A DNA stretch of 51,721 bases from an uncultured Actinomycetes bacterium (lineage in GTDB: Bacteria; Actinomycetota; Actinomycetes; Mycobacteriales; Mycobacteriaceae). Of the stretch, positions 1 to 7,822 are shown one piece after another. Both the position numbers and the translations under genes were made by a program. How positions within the stretch are numbered: the first letter of the stretch is position 1; every line of letters starts with the position of its first letter. The notes beneath the pieces were generated by a model. It did not search any database. It had not been told where the DNA came from and worked only from the letters and a program-made list of their open reading frames with translations. The DNA lies in assembly GCA_903884065.1 (NCBI GenBank), contig CAISDL010000093.1, forward strand, positions 1-51,721, read 5' to 3'.

Positions 1-323
1 GGGGCCGGCGGCGGCGGGGGCGCGTTCGGGTCGGCCGGCGCTGGTGCCGGGGCTGGTGCGGGCGCCGGTGCCGGTGGGGCGTTCGGGTCAACGGGAGCCG
101 GGGCAGCGGGGGCCGGGGCCGCGTTCGGATCGGCCGGGGCCGGGGGCGGCGCAGGCGCTGCCGGGGCCGGGGCGGCCGTGGTCGAGGGAGGCGGCGGCAC
201 CGGGTCGGCTGTCGCCGTGGTCGGCGGCAACGCGATGGTGAGGGCGCTGGCACCGGCAACGGCTGCTGAGGCCAGTGCCGTCCACAGGCCAGGGCGTCGT
301 GAAGTCGATTCCGACTGCGTCAT
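1..323 (-). CDS. apa: Apa/ModD-like secreted Ala/Pro-rich glycoprotein, N-terminal part only
   Basis: The frame starts at ATG 323-321 and stays open to the window edge, so only about 107 N-terminal residues are present. It opens with MTQSESTSRRPGLW, then a hydrophobic Ala-rich signal segment ending near residue 40 at TATADP, which looks like a signal peptidase I site. Almost pure Ala/Pro sequence follows, with three DPNAxP-type motifs. This matches the start of the mycobacterial 45/47-kDa fibronectin-attachment antigen Apa (Rv1860), a secreted mannosylated protein, and in M. tuberculosis that gene also follows modC. Here it lies 68 bp downstream of modC on the same strand. The fibronectin-binding C-terminal domain is outside the window, so the call rests on the signal peptide, repeats and position. 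Confidence 0.85.
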   Translation of the reverse strand, partial: MTQSESTSRRPGLWTALASAAVAGASALTIALPPTTATADPVPPPPSTTAAPAPAAPAPPPAPADPNAAPAPAAPAPVDPNAPPAPAPAPAPAPAPADPNAPPPPPA

Positions 324-391
324 GGCAAAAAACCTACCGTGTTACCCGCGTGACGCAAGTTCCGTGGTCGGCTGTGTCGGATCCCGGCGCT

Positions 392-1486
392 TCACTGCCA
401 TGCCGCGCCGGGTCGGCTCGCCGCGTGCAAACCGACTTCCTGGGTCTTCACTGTGAACCACACGCATTCACCGACCGAAAGTCCGACATCAGCAACTGCC
501 TCCGGGGTAACGTCGGCGGCCAGGACCGACCCCTGTCCGGTCAACTCCGAGGCCCGCACCCGCACCACCGCTCCGGCGATCTCAAGGGCGGTGATCCGCA
601 CGAACACACTGTTCCGGGGGCTGCCGTGCGGCTGATCGCGGAAGACCGCGACTGCCGCGGGTGAGAACACCGCCACCGCGTCGACACCCGGCGCCAGCGG
701 GACGGCCGGGACGCCCTGCCACCTATGACACGCGCCGCGCAGGACCGCCGGACCGTCCATCACCCCGGGCACCACGTTCACTCCGGCAAGAAGCGCGCCG
801 AACCGGCTCCGCGGGGCCGCCAGGACCTCGGCGACCGGGCCGATGTCAACCACGCGGCCCTGCTCCAGCACCACGACCCGGTCGGCGAGGCCGACGACGT
901 CGAGCAGGTCGTGGGTGATCAACAGCACCGCCCGATCCTCGCCGGTGAGGACGGTCCGCAATTCGGCGCGGATCGCGGCGGCCGCCGCGACGTCCAGTCC
1001 GGCCAGCGGTTCGTCGAGCACAAGGACGTCCGGGTCCGCGGCGAGGGCCCGGGCCAGCGCGACGCGCTGTGCCTGACCACCCGACAATTCCCGCGGTTTG
1101 CGCTCGGCCAGGTCGCCGGCGCCCACCTGCTCCAGCCAACGACGGGCGGACGAACGGGCCTGCGCCCTGCGGCCGTTGCGGCCGGTAGCGAAGAGCACGT
1201 TGCCCAGCACGCTCAGATGCGGAAAGAGCAGCGGGTCCTGCAGCAGCACGCCGACACGCCGTTCGTGGACCGGGACGAACACGTCGCGATCGGTGTCGGT
1301 CAGCGTGCGGTTTCCGACGAGGACCCGAGCCCGGTCGCCACGCAGCAATCCGGCGATGACCGCCGCGCTCGTGGACTTTCCCGCGCCATTCGGTCCCACG
1401 ACCGCGAGCACCTCACCGGCTGCTACCCCGAACGCCACGTCGAGCCCGCGTTCGGTGACGGTGGCGGATACCTCGAGATCAGCCAC
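392..1486 (-). CDS. modC: Molybdate ABC transporter ATP-binding protein ModC
   Basis: This is a 364-residue importer ATPase. The nucleotide-binding domain fills about residues 1-230. It has Walker [10 protein letters not shown] near residue 32, a signature [15 protein letters not shown] and Walker [13 protein letters not shown]. The C-terminal 100 or so residues form a TOBE-like domain of the kind that binds oxyanion in ModC. Its start overlaps the end of modB by 8 bp, so the two are co-translated. Length and order (modB, modC, apa) match Rv1858-Rv1860. It should energise molybdate uptake at the inner face of the membrane for molybdenum-cofactor enzymes. Sulfate or tungstate specificity cannot be excluded from this protein alone. 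Confidence 0.92.
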   Translation of the reverse strand: MADLEVSATVTERGLDVAFGVAAGEVLAVVGPNGAGKSTSAAVIAGLLRGDRARVLVGNRTLTDTDRDVFVPVHERRVGVLLQDPLLFPHLSVLGNVLFATGRNGRRAQARSSARRWLEQVGAGDLAERKPRELSGGQAQRVALARALAADPDVLVLDEPLAGLDVAAAAAIRAELRTVLTGEDRAVLLITHDLLDVVGLADRVVVLEQGRVVDIGPVAEVLAAPRSRFGALLAGVNVVPGVMDGPAVLRGACHRWQGVPAVPLAPGVDAVAVFSPAAVAVFRDQPHGSPRNSVFVRITALEIAGAVVRVRASELTGQGSVLAADVTPEAVADVGLSVGECVWFTVKTQEVGLHAASRPGAAWQ

Positions 1487-2276
1487 CGGTGTGCACCGGC
1501 GGACTCCACCCGCTCAGGCGCCGAGCGCCCAGGCCGATGACCACGACCGCCGCGACGGCGATCAGCAGTATCGACAGCGCTACCGCGGCCTCGGGGTCGG
1601 CCTCGCGCTGCAGATAGATCTCCAGGGGCAGGGTGCGGGTGACACCCTCGCGGGACCCGGCGAAGGTGAGGGTTGCGCCGAACTCCCCCAGCGCCCGGGC
1701 GAACGCCAGCACCGCGCCGGAGATCAGCCCGGGTGCCAACAACGGCAACGTCACCCGCCAGAACACGGTGGTCGGTCGCGCGCCCAGCGTCGCGGCGACC
1801 ATGTCGTAATCGGTTCCCACGGTGCGGGCGGCGCCCTCGAGTGCGATGACGAGGAACGGCAGGGACACGAATGTCTGGGCGAGGACAACGGCCGTCGTGG
1901 TGAAGGCGACCCGCACGCCGAGCGCTTCCAGATACTGGCCCAGCAACCCGAGCCTGCCGAATACATAGAGGAGCGCGATGCCGCCGACCACCGGCGGCAG
2001 CACCAGCGGCAACAGAATCAGCGGGCGCATCAGTCTGGCCACCCGGCCGCGGTGCCGGGCCAGGACCATGGCGAGCGGAACACCCAGCACCACGCACAGC
2101 AGGGTGCTGGCCGTGGCGGTGCGGATGCTGAGCAGCAACGCCGTCCGGGAGGACGGACTGGTGATCAGCGCACCGAACCGAGTCCAGTCGACATGGGCGG
2201 CCATGGCGATCAGTGGGAGGGCGAGGAACAGCGCGGCGGCAAACGCCGGCGGGTAAACCCACCTCGGCAGCCTCAT
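1479..2276 (-). CDS. modB: Molybdate ABC transporter permease ModB
   Basis: This is a 265-residue integral membrane permease with about five or six hydrophobic segments. The cytoplasmic EAA loop lies in the second half ([20 protein letters not shown], about residues 146-165), which is the contact surface for the ATPase. The size matches Rv1858. The ATG at 2276 faces a divergent SDR gene starting at 2302, so only 25 bp separate the two genes. That leaves no room for modA, which normally precedes modB, and little room for a promoter. A leaderless or overlapping promoter inside the SDR coding region is likely. The solute-binding partner must be encoded elsewhere or be shared with another system. 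Confidence 0.92.
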   Translation of the reverse strand: MRLPRWVYPPAFAAALFLALPLIAMAAHVDWTRFGALITSPSSRTALLLSIRTATASTLLCVVLGVPLAMVLARHRGRVARLMRPLILLPLVLPPVVGGIALLYVFGRLGLLGQYLEALGVRVAFTTTAVVLAQTFVSLPFLVIALEGAARTVGTDYDMVAATLGARPTTVFWRVTLPLLAPGLISGAVLAFARALGEFGATLTFAGSREGVTRTLPLEIYLQREADPEAAVALSILLIAVAAVVVIGLGARRLSGWSPPVHTGG

Positions 2277-2301
2277 GACGTCTCACCCTAGGGTGGTGGT
2301 C

Positions 2302-2976
2302 ATGGACGTGCTGATCACCGGTGCCGATACCAATTTGGGGCGCGCCGTCGCAGAGGGCTTCGGTGCCGCCGGACACCGACTGGTGGTCACCGGCGCCGAC
2401 GCCGACGCCCTGGAGGCGGTCGCGCGTGACGTCGGCGCCGACGCCGTCGTCTGCGACCCCGCCGATCCGGCCAGCCTCGCGCAGGCCAAAGCCGGCATCC
2501 CGCACGACCTCGATGCCGTCGTCATCGTTCCCTCGCCGGCGTGGATCGGCGGTGACCCGCGTACCCACACCCTTGCCGACACCGCAGTGGTGTGGCGGTC
2601 GGCGTTCGACCGAACGGTGGTCTCGTCCGTGCTGATGGTGCAGGCGGTCAGCGAGCACCTGTGCTCGGGCGGGTCGATCGTGGCGGTGGTTCCCGTCGGC
2701 TCCGAAGCCGAGTCCGGACCCGAGGTCGCCGCGAAAGCTGCGCTGACCAACTGGACTGCATCGCAGGCCGACCATTTCGGCGCCCGCGGGATCACTATCA
2801 ACACGGTCGCCTGCGGCCGGACAGCACAACCGGGCTACGACGGCCTGGTCGGCGAACCGGCTTCGGCCGTCACCGAAATCGCCCGTATGGCAGTCTTTTT
2901 GGCAACCCCCGCGGCCCGGCACATCACCGGTCAGACCCTGCACGTCGGGCGAGGTCCCGCGATCACCTACGGCTGA
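2302..2976 (+). CDS. SDR-family protein lacking the catalytic Tyr (Rv1856c-like)
   Basis: The protein has about 224 residues and a Rossmann fold. The start MDVLITGADTNLGRAV carries the dinucleotide loop TGxxxNLG. Later segments match short-chain dehydrogenases: an Asn-containing central strand and a C-terminal GITINTVACGR followed by FLATPAARHITGQTLHVGRG. At the usual YxxxK site the sequence reads EVAAK (about residues 141-145), so the Lys is kept and the Tyr is replaced by Glu. Classical SDR redox chemistry would therefore be impaired. ATG 2302 was chosen because it begins the first beta strand; the frame also has ATG 2275 and GTG 2293. The next gene starts 46 bp later. Its position equals Rv1856c, and the substrate is unknown. 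Confidence 0.75.
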   Translation: MDVLITGADTNLGRAVAEGFGAAGHRLVVTGADADALEAVARDVGADAVVCDPADPASLAQAKAGIPHDLDAVVIVPSPAWIGGDPRTHTLADTAVVWRSAFDRTVVSSVLMVQAVSEHLCSGGSIVAVVPVGSEAESGPEVAAKAALTNWTASQADHFGARGITINTVACGRTAQPGYDGLVGEPASAVTEIARMAVFLATPAARHITGQTLHVGRGPAITYG

Positions 2977-3022
2977 GTCCGTTCCCCCTTGTCGCGACGC
3001 CGGTGCCCGTTACTGTCGAGTC

Positions 3023-3940
3023 GTGACGATCCGACTCGCTCTGCAGATCCCGAATTTCTCCTACGGCACGCCGGTTTCGGAGCTGTTCCCCACCGTCCTT
3101 GCGCAGGCGCAGGAAGCCGAGGCGGCCGGTTTCGACGCTGTCTTCGTGATGGACCACTTTTATCAACTGCCGATGCTGGGTACTCCGGACCAGCCGATGC
3201 TCGAGGCCTATACCGCGCTCGGCGCACTGGCCACCGCCACCGAGAGGGTGTTGCTCGGCACCCTGGTGACCGGTAACACCTATCGCAATCCGACTCTGCT
3301 GGCCAAGATCATCACCACCCTCGACGTCGTCAGCCAGGGTCGGGCTGTTCTGGGTATCGGAACCGGCTGGTTCGAACTGGAGCACGACCAACTGGGTTTC
3401 GAATTCGGGACCTTCACCGAACGCTTCGCCAAACTCGAGGAGGCATTGCAGATCCTCATGCCGATGATCGCCGGCGAGCACGTCACTTTCGCCGGCGAGT
3501 ACTACCGCACCGATGGCGCCTTCGCGGTTCCACGCATTCGCGACCACATCCCGCTGATGATCGGCGGCAGCGGAGAGAAGAAGACCTTCGGTCTCGCCGC
3601 CCGGTACTTCGACCATCTCAACCTCATCGCATCCTTCGCGGAACTCCCGCACAAGATCGACGCGCTCAAGCGCCGGTGCGCCGAGGTCGACCGGGACCCC
3701 TCGACGCTGGAAACCAGCGTGTTGCTGACGGCGATTCCGGACCCGAGTTTCACCGAGGACAAGGTTCCCGAATCGATGCGGGGCCGGATGGTGGTCGGCA
3801 GTCCCGAACAGATCGCCGACGCGGTCAAGAACCACGTGGTCGACGTCGGCATCGACGGGGTCATCGTGAACCTGCCGGCGTATCGGCCGGGATCGATCAC
3901 CGAGGTCGGTGCGGCGCTGCGGCCCGTGCTCGGGCGGTGA
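3023..3940 (+). CDS. Luciferase-like (LLM), probably F420-dependent oxidoreductase (Rv1855c-like)
   Basis: This 305-residue TIM-barrel protein begins at GTG (MTIRLALQIPNFSYGTP). It has typical LLM-class segments: AAGFDAVFVMDHFYQ near residue 35, RVLLGTLVTGNTYRNP near 75, the barrel strand ending GIGTGWFELEH near 115, and PLMIGGSGEKKTF near 175. The mycobacterial members of this subgroup mostly use deazaflavin F420 rather than FMN. That is a family expectation, not something visible as a unique motif. It lies in the same direction as the SDR gene upstream and ndh downstream (76-bp gap) and corresponds to Rv1855c. The substrate is unknown. Confidence 0.85.
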   Translation: MTIRLALQIPNFSYGTPVSELFPTVLAQAQEAEAAGFDAVFVMDHFYQLPMLGTPDQPMLEAYTALGALATATERVLLGTLVTGNTYRNPTLLAKIITTLDVVSQGRAVLGIGTGWFELEHDQLGFEFGTFTERFAKLEEALQILMPMIAGEHVTFAGEYYRTDGAFAVPRIRDHIPLMIGGSGEKKTFGLAARYFDHLNLIASFAELPHKIDALKRRCAEVDRDPSTLETSVLLTAIPDPSFTEDKVPESMRGRMVVGSPEQIADAVKNHVVDVGIDGVIVNLPAYRPGSITEVGAALRPVLGR

Positions 3941-4016
3941 CCGTGCAACATCCGGCGGCACGGTGCGACTAAGGTAGGCCCTCACTGTCCTGCGCAGACG
4001 TACTACAGGAGCGAAG

Positions 4017-5393
4017 ATGACTCATCCCGGCGCAACCCCGTCGGATAGGCACATGGTCGTGATCATCGGTTCGGGTTTCGGTGGCCTCAATGCCGCCAAG
4101 AAGCTCAAGCGGGCCGACCTCGACGTCAAGATGATCGCCAAGACCACCCACCACCTGTTCCAGCCGCTGCTGTACCAGGTGGCGACCGGGATCATCTCCG
4201 AGGGCGAGATCGCCCCGCTGACCCGGGTGATCCTGCGCAAGCAGAGGAACTGCCAGGTGTTGCTGGGCGAGGTCACCCACGTCGATCTGGTGAACCAGAC
4301 CGTTGACTCGGTGCTGCTGGGCCACACCTACCGCACGCCGTACGACTCGCTGATCGTCGCGGCCGGCGCGGGTCAGTCCTACTTCGGCAACGACCATTTC
4401 GCCGAGTGGGCGCCGGGCATGAAGACCATCGACGATGCCCTCGAACTGCGCGGCCGCATCCTGGGCGCGTTCGAGCAGGCCGAGCGCTCCAGTGATCCGG
4501 AACGCCGCGCCAAGCTGCTCACCTTCGTAGTGGTCGGCGCCGGCCCGACCGGCGTTGAGATGGCCGGGCAGATCGCCGAGTTGGCCGACCACACGCTCAA
4601 GGGCGCATTCCGCCATATCGACTCCACCAAGGCCCGGGTCATCCTGCTCGATGCCGCCCCGGCCGTACTGCCGCCAATGGGCAAGAAGCTCGGATTGAAG
4701 GCCGCGGCCAGGCTGGAAAAGCTCGGCGTCGAGATCCGGCTCGGCGCGATGGTCACCAACGTCGACCGCAACGGCATCAACGTGAAGCACGGCGACGGCA
4801 CCGAAGAGCGGATCGAATGCCAGACCAAGGTGTGGTCGGCCGGTGTCGCCGCCAGCCCGCTCGGCAAGATGATCGCCGACCAGTCCGGCGCCGAGGTGGA
4901 CCGCGCCGGACGGGTGAAGGTCCTGCCCGATCTCACGGTGCCGGGCCACCCGAATGTCTTCGTCGTCGGGGACATGGCCTCCGTCGACGGCGTCCCGGGT
5001 CAGGCGCAGGGCGCAATCCAGGGCGCTCGCTACGCGGCGAAGCTCCTCAAGGCCGAACTCAACGGCGCGAATCCCGCTGCGCGCGAACCGTTCAAGTACT
5101 TCGACAAGGGCTCGATGGCGACGGTGTCGCGGTATTCGGCGGTGGTCCAGGTCGGCCGACTTGAGTTCGGCGGCTTCATCGGCTGGCTGTCATGGCTGTT
5201 CCTGCACCTGATCTACCTCGTCGGGTTCAGGGCGCGGCTGACCACGGCCCTGTCATGGATCGGCACCTTCATCGGCAGCCAGCGCGGTCAGCTGACCATC
5301 ACCGAGCAGCAGGCCTATGCGCGCACGCGGATCGAGCAACTCGAGGAGATCGTCGAAAGCGTCGAGGAAGATCCGCAGACCGTCCGCTTCTGA
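4017..5393 (+). CDS. ndh: Type II NADH:quinone oxidoreductase (NDH-2)
   Basis: This 458-residue monotopic flavoprotein passes electrons from NADH to menaquinone without pumping protons. It has an FAD-binding GSGFGGLNAAKKL motif near residue 17, and a second dinucleotide motif VVVGAGPTGVEMAGQIAEL near residue 170 for NADH. The segment FVVGDMASVDG near residue 317 is the second FAD contact. A hydrophobic C-terminal stretch (about residues 385-420, FIGWLSWLFLHLIYLVGF) is the membrane anchor and quinone site. The sequence and position match mycobacterial Ndh (Rv1854c), the main NADH dehydrogenase in mycobacteria. An AGGAG sequence lies about 5 bases before the ATG. A perfect hairpin follows the gene at 5414-5432. 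Confidence 0.95.
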   Translation: MTHPGATPSDRHMVVIIGSGFGGLNAAKKLKRADLDVKMIAKTTHHLFQPLLYQVATGIISEGEIAPLTRVILRKQRNCQVLLGEVTHVDLVNQTVDSVLLGHTYRTPYDSLIVAAGAGQSYFGNDHFAEWAPGMKTIDDALELRGRILGAFEQAERSSDPERRAKLLTFVVVGAGPTGVEMAGQIAELADHTLKGAFRHIDSTKARVILLDAAPAVLPPMGKKLGLKAAARLEKLGVEIRLGAMVTNVDRNGINVKHGDGTEERIECQTKVWSAGVAASPLGKMIADQSGAEVDRAGRVKVLPDLTVPGHPNVFVVGDMASVDGVPGQAQGAIQGARYAAKLLKAELNGANPAAREPFKYFDKGSMATVSRYSAVVQVGRLEFGGFIGWLSWLFLHLIYLVGFRARLTTALSWIGTFIGSQRGQLTITEQQAYARTRIEQLEEIVESVEEDPQTVRF

Positions 5394-5413
5394 CGAGTGG
5401 CTCTGATCACCGT

Positions 5414-5432
5414 CACGCCGGAATCCGGCGTG
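5414..5432 (+). terminator. Hairpin after ndh, possible terminator or attenuator
   Basis: CACGCCGG, then AAT, then CCGGCGTG make a perfect 8-bp stem with a 3-base loop, 21 bases after the ndh stop codon. There is no T-run, as is common for mycobacterial hairpins. It may separate ndh from the sensor kinase gene that starts at 5456. Confidence 0.5.
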
Positions 5433-5455
5433 CCGGAACCATTAGAACGGCTGCC

Positions 5456-6817
5456 ATGGTGAAACCCAACGAGGTCGTCTACCGACTGCTCCAGCGGCTG
5501 CCGATCCGCATGCTCTCGCTGCGCACGATCGTGATCGTCGCCGCTCTGGCAGTGGTGATCCTGGTGCTCACCCTGGGCACCTGGGTCTGGGTGGGTGTGA
5601 CGAACGATCAATACAGCCAGTTGGACCGCCGGCTGGACTCGGTCAGCAGCCTCGGCGACCTCGGCACCCTGCTGTCCAGTCCGCCGGCGCCCGAAGGCCC
5701 CAGTCCCGACGGCAATCTGGTGCGGACCGTCCGGGTAGGCGCCATGACGATGTCGGTTCCCACCGACATCGCGCTACCCGCACTGGCCGACGGCTACGCC
5801 AACACCACCATCAACGGGGTGGAGTACCGCGTGCGGACCTTCTCGGTGGCCGGCGCCTCCATCGCCCTGGGGGCGCCGGTGGCCGAGACCCAGCGCCGGA
5901 TCGCCGAGTTGCACTGGCGCGTGGTGCTGATCTGCGGAGGAGTGATCATCGGCACGGTGGCGGTCGGCTGGTTCTTCTCGCTGATCATGATCGACCCGTT
6001 CCGGTTGCTGGCCCAGCAGGCCCGCGCCATCAACGCCCAGTCCAAGCCGGACGAAGTTCAGGTGCGCGGGGTGAGCGAGGCGGTCGAGATCGGCGAAGCG
6101 GTCGAGGGCATGCTCGCCCGCATCGGCGATGAGCAGGCCAAGACCAAGGCGGCACTGGAGTCCGCCCGCGACTTCGCCGCCGTGGCGTCGCACGAATTGC
6201 GCACCCCGCTGACCGCGATGCGCACCAATCTGGAGGTGCTGTCCACCCTCGACCTCGGCGACGATCAGCGCAAGGAGGTCATCGGCGACACCATGCGCAC
6301 CCAGAGTCGCATCGAGGCGACCCTGACCGCATTGGAGCGCCTGGCGCAGGGCGAACTGACCACCGCTGACGACTTCGTCCCGTTCGACATCACCGAACTG
6401 CTCGACCGGGCGGCCCACGACGCTGAGCGCACCTATCCGGAACTGCACGTCGCGCTGGTGCCCTCTCCCCCGGGCCTGATGGTCGGTATGCCGGTGGGCC
6501 TGCGACTGGTGATCGACAACGCCATCGCCAACGCCGTCCGTCACGGCGGCGCGACCGAGGTCCGACTCGCGGTGGGCAACTCTCCCGGCGCAGTCGAGAT
6601 CACCGTCGACGACAACGGCCGCGGGGTACCGGAGGCTGAACGCACCCGCGTCTTCGAGCGCTTCTCGCGAGGCTCGACGGCATCGCACTCCGGCTCCGGC
6701 CTGGGCTTGGCCCTGGTGGCGCAACAGGCTGAATTACACGGCGGGACAGCATCACTGGACACCAGCCCACTGGGCGGAGCCCGGCTGGTTCTCCGGCTGG
6801 CCGGCGGTCCCTGCTAG
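5456..6817 (+). CDS. PrrB-like sensor histidine kinase without an adjacent response regulator
   Basis: This is a 453-residue membrane kinase. Transmembrane segments lie at about residues 20-45 and 155-180 and flank a small extracytoplasmic domain. A HAMP linker follows (about 180-235). The HisKA domain has the phospho-acceptor SHELRTPLTAMR with His246, and the ATPase domain has NAIANAVRHGG, DNGRGVPEAE and GSGLGLAL. The stretch from SARDFAAVASHELRTP through ALERLAQGEL and the HSGSGLGLALVAQQ end is very like mycobacterial PrrB (Rv0902c) as I remember it. No prrA-like regulator is next to it. ATG 5456 was chosen over upstream starts inside ndh because the hydrophobic N-terminus begins there. The stop overlaps the convergent thioesterase stop by 4 bp. 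Confidence 0.88.
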   Translation: MVKPNEVVYRLLQRLPIRMLSLRTIVIVAALAVVILVLTLGTWVWVGVTNDQYSQLDRRLDSVSSLGDLGTLLSSPPAPEGPSPDGNLVRTVRVGAMTMSVPTDIALPALADGYANTTINGVEYRVRTFSVAGASIALGAPVAETQRRIAELHWRVVLICGGVIIGTVAVGWFFSLIMIDPFRLLAQQARAINAQSKPDEVQVRGVSEAVEIGEAVEGMLARIGDEQAKTKAALESARDFAAVASHELRTPLTAMRTNLEVLSTLDLGDDQRKEVIGDTMRTQSRIEATLTALERLAQGELTTADDFVPFDITELLDRAAHDAERTYPELHVALVPSPPGLMVGMPVGLRLVIDNAIANAVRHGGATEVRLAVGNSPGAVEITVDDNGRGVPEAERTRVFERFSRGSTASHSGSGLGLALVAQQAELHGGTASLDTSPLGGARLVLRLAGGPC

Positions 6818-7236
6818 GACTGCAGGTTCTGCAACCGCACCTGGCCACGGGCGACCAACCGCTCGCGGCCGTCGCGGATGGTCACCAGCCACAACTGCTG
6901 TGTTCTGCCCCGGTGCACGGGCTCGGACGCCGCGTAGACCGTGCCCTCGGTGATCGCCCGCAGGAAATCGGTGTTGTTGTTGACCCCGACGATGTTGCCG
7001 CCGCCATTGGCCGTCAGCCAGGTGTACGCCGACACGCTGGCCAGCGATTCGACCACTGAACACCAGACGCCACCGTGCACGATGCCCATCGGTTGGAGCA
7101 GCGTGGGTTTGACGGTCAGTTCGGCCTTGACCCCGTCGGGGGTGACATCGGTGTAGACCAACCCGATCTCGGCGTCGAACGGCGCGGTCAGTTCCTGCGG
7201 TGGGGTCGCCTCCGATTGCACGCCCTCAGTGTCCAC
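6814..7236 (-). CDS. Hotdog-fold (PaaI-like) acyl-CoA thioesterase, Rv1847-like
   Basis: The protein has about 140 residues and one 4HBT hotdog domain. The conserved core is PMGIVHGGVWCSVVESLAS near residues 49-67, with the HGG turn and the catalytic Glu on the following helix, then VGVNNNTDFLRAI and a closing strand GRTQQLWLVTI. This is the phenylacetyl-CoA-thioesterase-like group, which hydrolyses acyl- or aryl-CoA esters. GTG 7236 has GCGAGGAT just upstream; GTG 7221 is the alternative. Longer starts would run into the divergent blaI region and are not supported. In M. tuberculosis the homologue Rv1847 is next to the urease genes; here ndh and the sensor kinase are on that side. Confidence 0.85.
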   Translation of the reverse strand: MDTEGVQSEATPPQELTAPFDAEIGLVYTDVTPDGVKAELTVKPTLLQPMGIVHGGVWCSVVESLASVSAYTWLTANGGGNIVGVNNNTDFLRAITEGTVYAASEPVHRGRTQQLWLVTIRDGRERLVARGQVRLQNLQS

Positions 7237-7312
7237 ATCCTCGCGGCGCCGGCGAACCCCGGGGTGGGAGGAACTATCGGGAGACCCGGGGAGTTGATCC
7301 CCCGAATGCGTG

Positions 7313-7329
7313 TACGACGTGCCGTAGTA
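7313..7329. promoter_or_regulatory. Candidate BlaI operator, imperfect palindrome
   Basis: TACGAC, 5 bases, then GTAGTA forms an inverted repeat with one mismatch (GTCGTA would be perfect). It lies 37 bp before the blaI-like start and 77 bp before the divergent thioesterase start. BlaI/MecI repressors bind TAC/GTA dyads and usually control their own gene. The call rests on this dyad and its position only. Confidence 0.45.
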
Positions 7330-7365
7330 AACACGAGTACCCTCGAAGAACATGGAGGTGGGGAC

Positions 7366-7749
7366 ATGGCGAAGCTGACAGGTCTGGGCGACCTGGAACG
7401 CGCTGTGATGGACCACCTGTGGGACACCGACGAGCCGCAGACAGTCCGCCAGGTTCATGAGGCGCTCTGCGTCCGCCGCGAACTCGCGTACACCACCGTG
7501 ATGACCGTCCTGCAGCGCCTTGCCCGCAAGAACCTCGTCGAGCAGATCCGCGATGAGCGCGCTCATCGTTACGCCCCTACCCACGGGCGCGACGAGTTGG
7601 TGGCGGGCCTGATGGTCGACGCCCTCGATCAGGCCGCCGACGCCGGCGATCGGCAGGCCGCTCTGGTGCATTTCGTCGAGCGGGTGGGAGCCGACGAGGC
7701 CGACGCACTTCGCCGCGCACTGGCCGATCTGGAGGCCAAGCACCGCTGA
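7366..7749 (+). CDS. blaI: BlaI/MecI-family transcriptional repressor (Rv1846c-like)
   Basis: This 127-residue protein has an N-terminal winged helix: LTGLGDLERAVMDHLW, then TVRQVHEAL and the recognition region LAYTTVMTVLQRLARKNLVEQ (about residues 1-75). A dimerisation tail follows. BlaI represses beta-lactamase and other genes until it is cleaved after an M56 membrane protease senses antibiotic or cell-wall damage. The M56 gene follows 73 bp downstream, as in Rv1846c-Rv1845c. GGAGGTGGGGAC lies just before ATG 7366, so this start is well supported. No beta-lactamase gene is nearby, so the targets are elsewhere. Confidence 0.9.
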   Translation: MAKLTGLGDLERAVMDHLWDTDEPQTVRQVHEALCVRRELAYTTVMTVLQRLARKNLVEQIRDERAHRYAPTHGRDELVAGLMVDALDQAADAGDRQAALVHFVERVGADEADALRRALADLEAKHR

Positions 7750-7756
7750 GGCGCCG

Positions 7757-7780
7757 CCGCGGGAGGAAAATCACCCGCGG
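7757..7780 (+). terminator. Hairpin between blaI and the M56 protease gene
   Basis: CCGCGGG and CCCGCGG form a perfect 7-bp stem with a 10-base A-rich loop between the two genes. It could reduce read-through so that less protease than repressor is made. There is no T-run. Confidence 0.35.
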
Positions 7781-7822
7781 ATCCGCTAGCGGGCGCCGCG
7801 CCCCTGGGGGAGACTGTCAGGC

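Noticed and set aside
1..200. Repetitive GC-rich tract as a simple repeat or PE_PGRS element
   Set aside because: Read on the minus strand it is the Ala/Pro-rich coding region of the Apa-like protein with an intact signal peptide. No PE domain is present.
1098..2291. Long open frame on the plus strand across modB and modC
   Set aside because: It is antisense to two well-conserved genes, has a low-complexity Arg/Gln-rich translation and matches no family. High GC content creates such frames.
3942..3975. ACCGTGC/GCACGGT hairpin between the LLM gene and ndh as a terminator
   Set aside because: The stem is 7 bp with an 11-base loop and no T-run. It is too weak to list as a feature.
5192..5455. 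Upstream extension of the sensor kinase into ndh
   Set aside because: The extra 88 residues overlap the end of ndh in another frame and are not kinase-like. The membrane start at 5456 fits the PrrB length.
7237..7743. Upstream extension of the thioesterase on the minus strand
   Set aside because: It would run antisense through most of blaI. The thioesterase domain needs only the last 140 residues.
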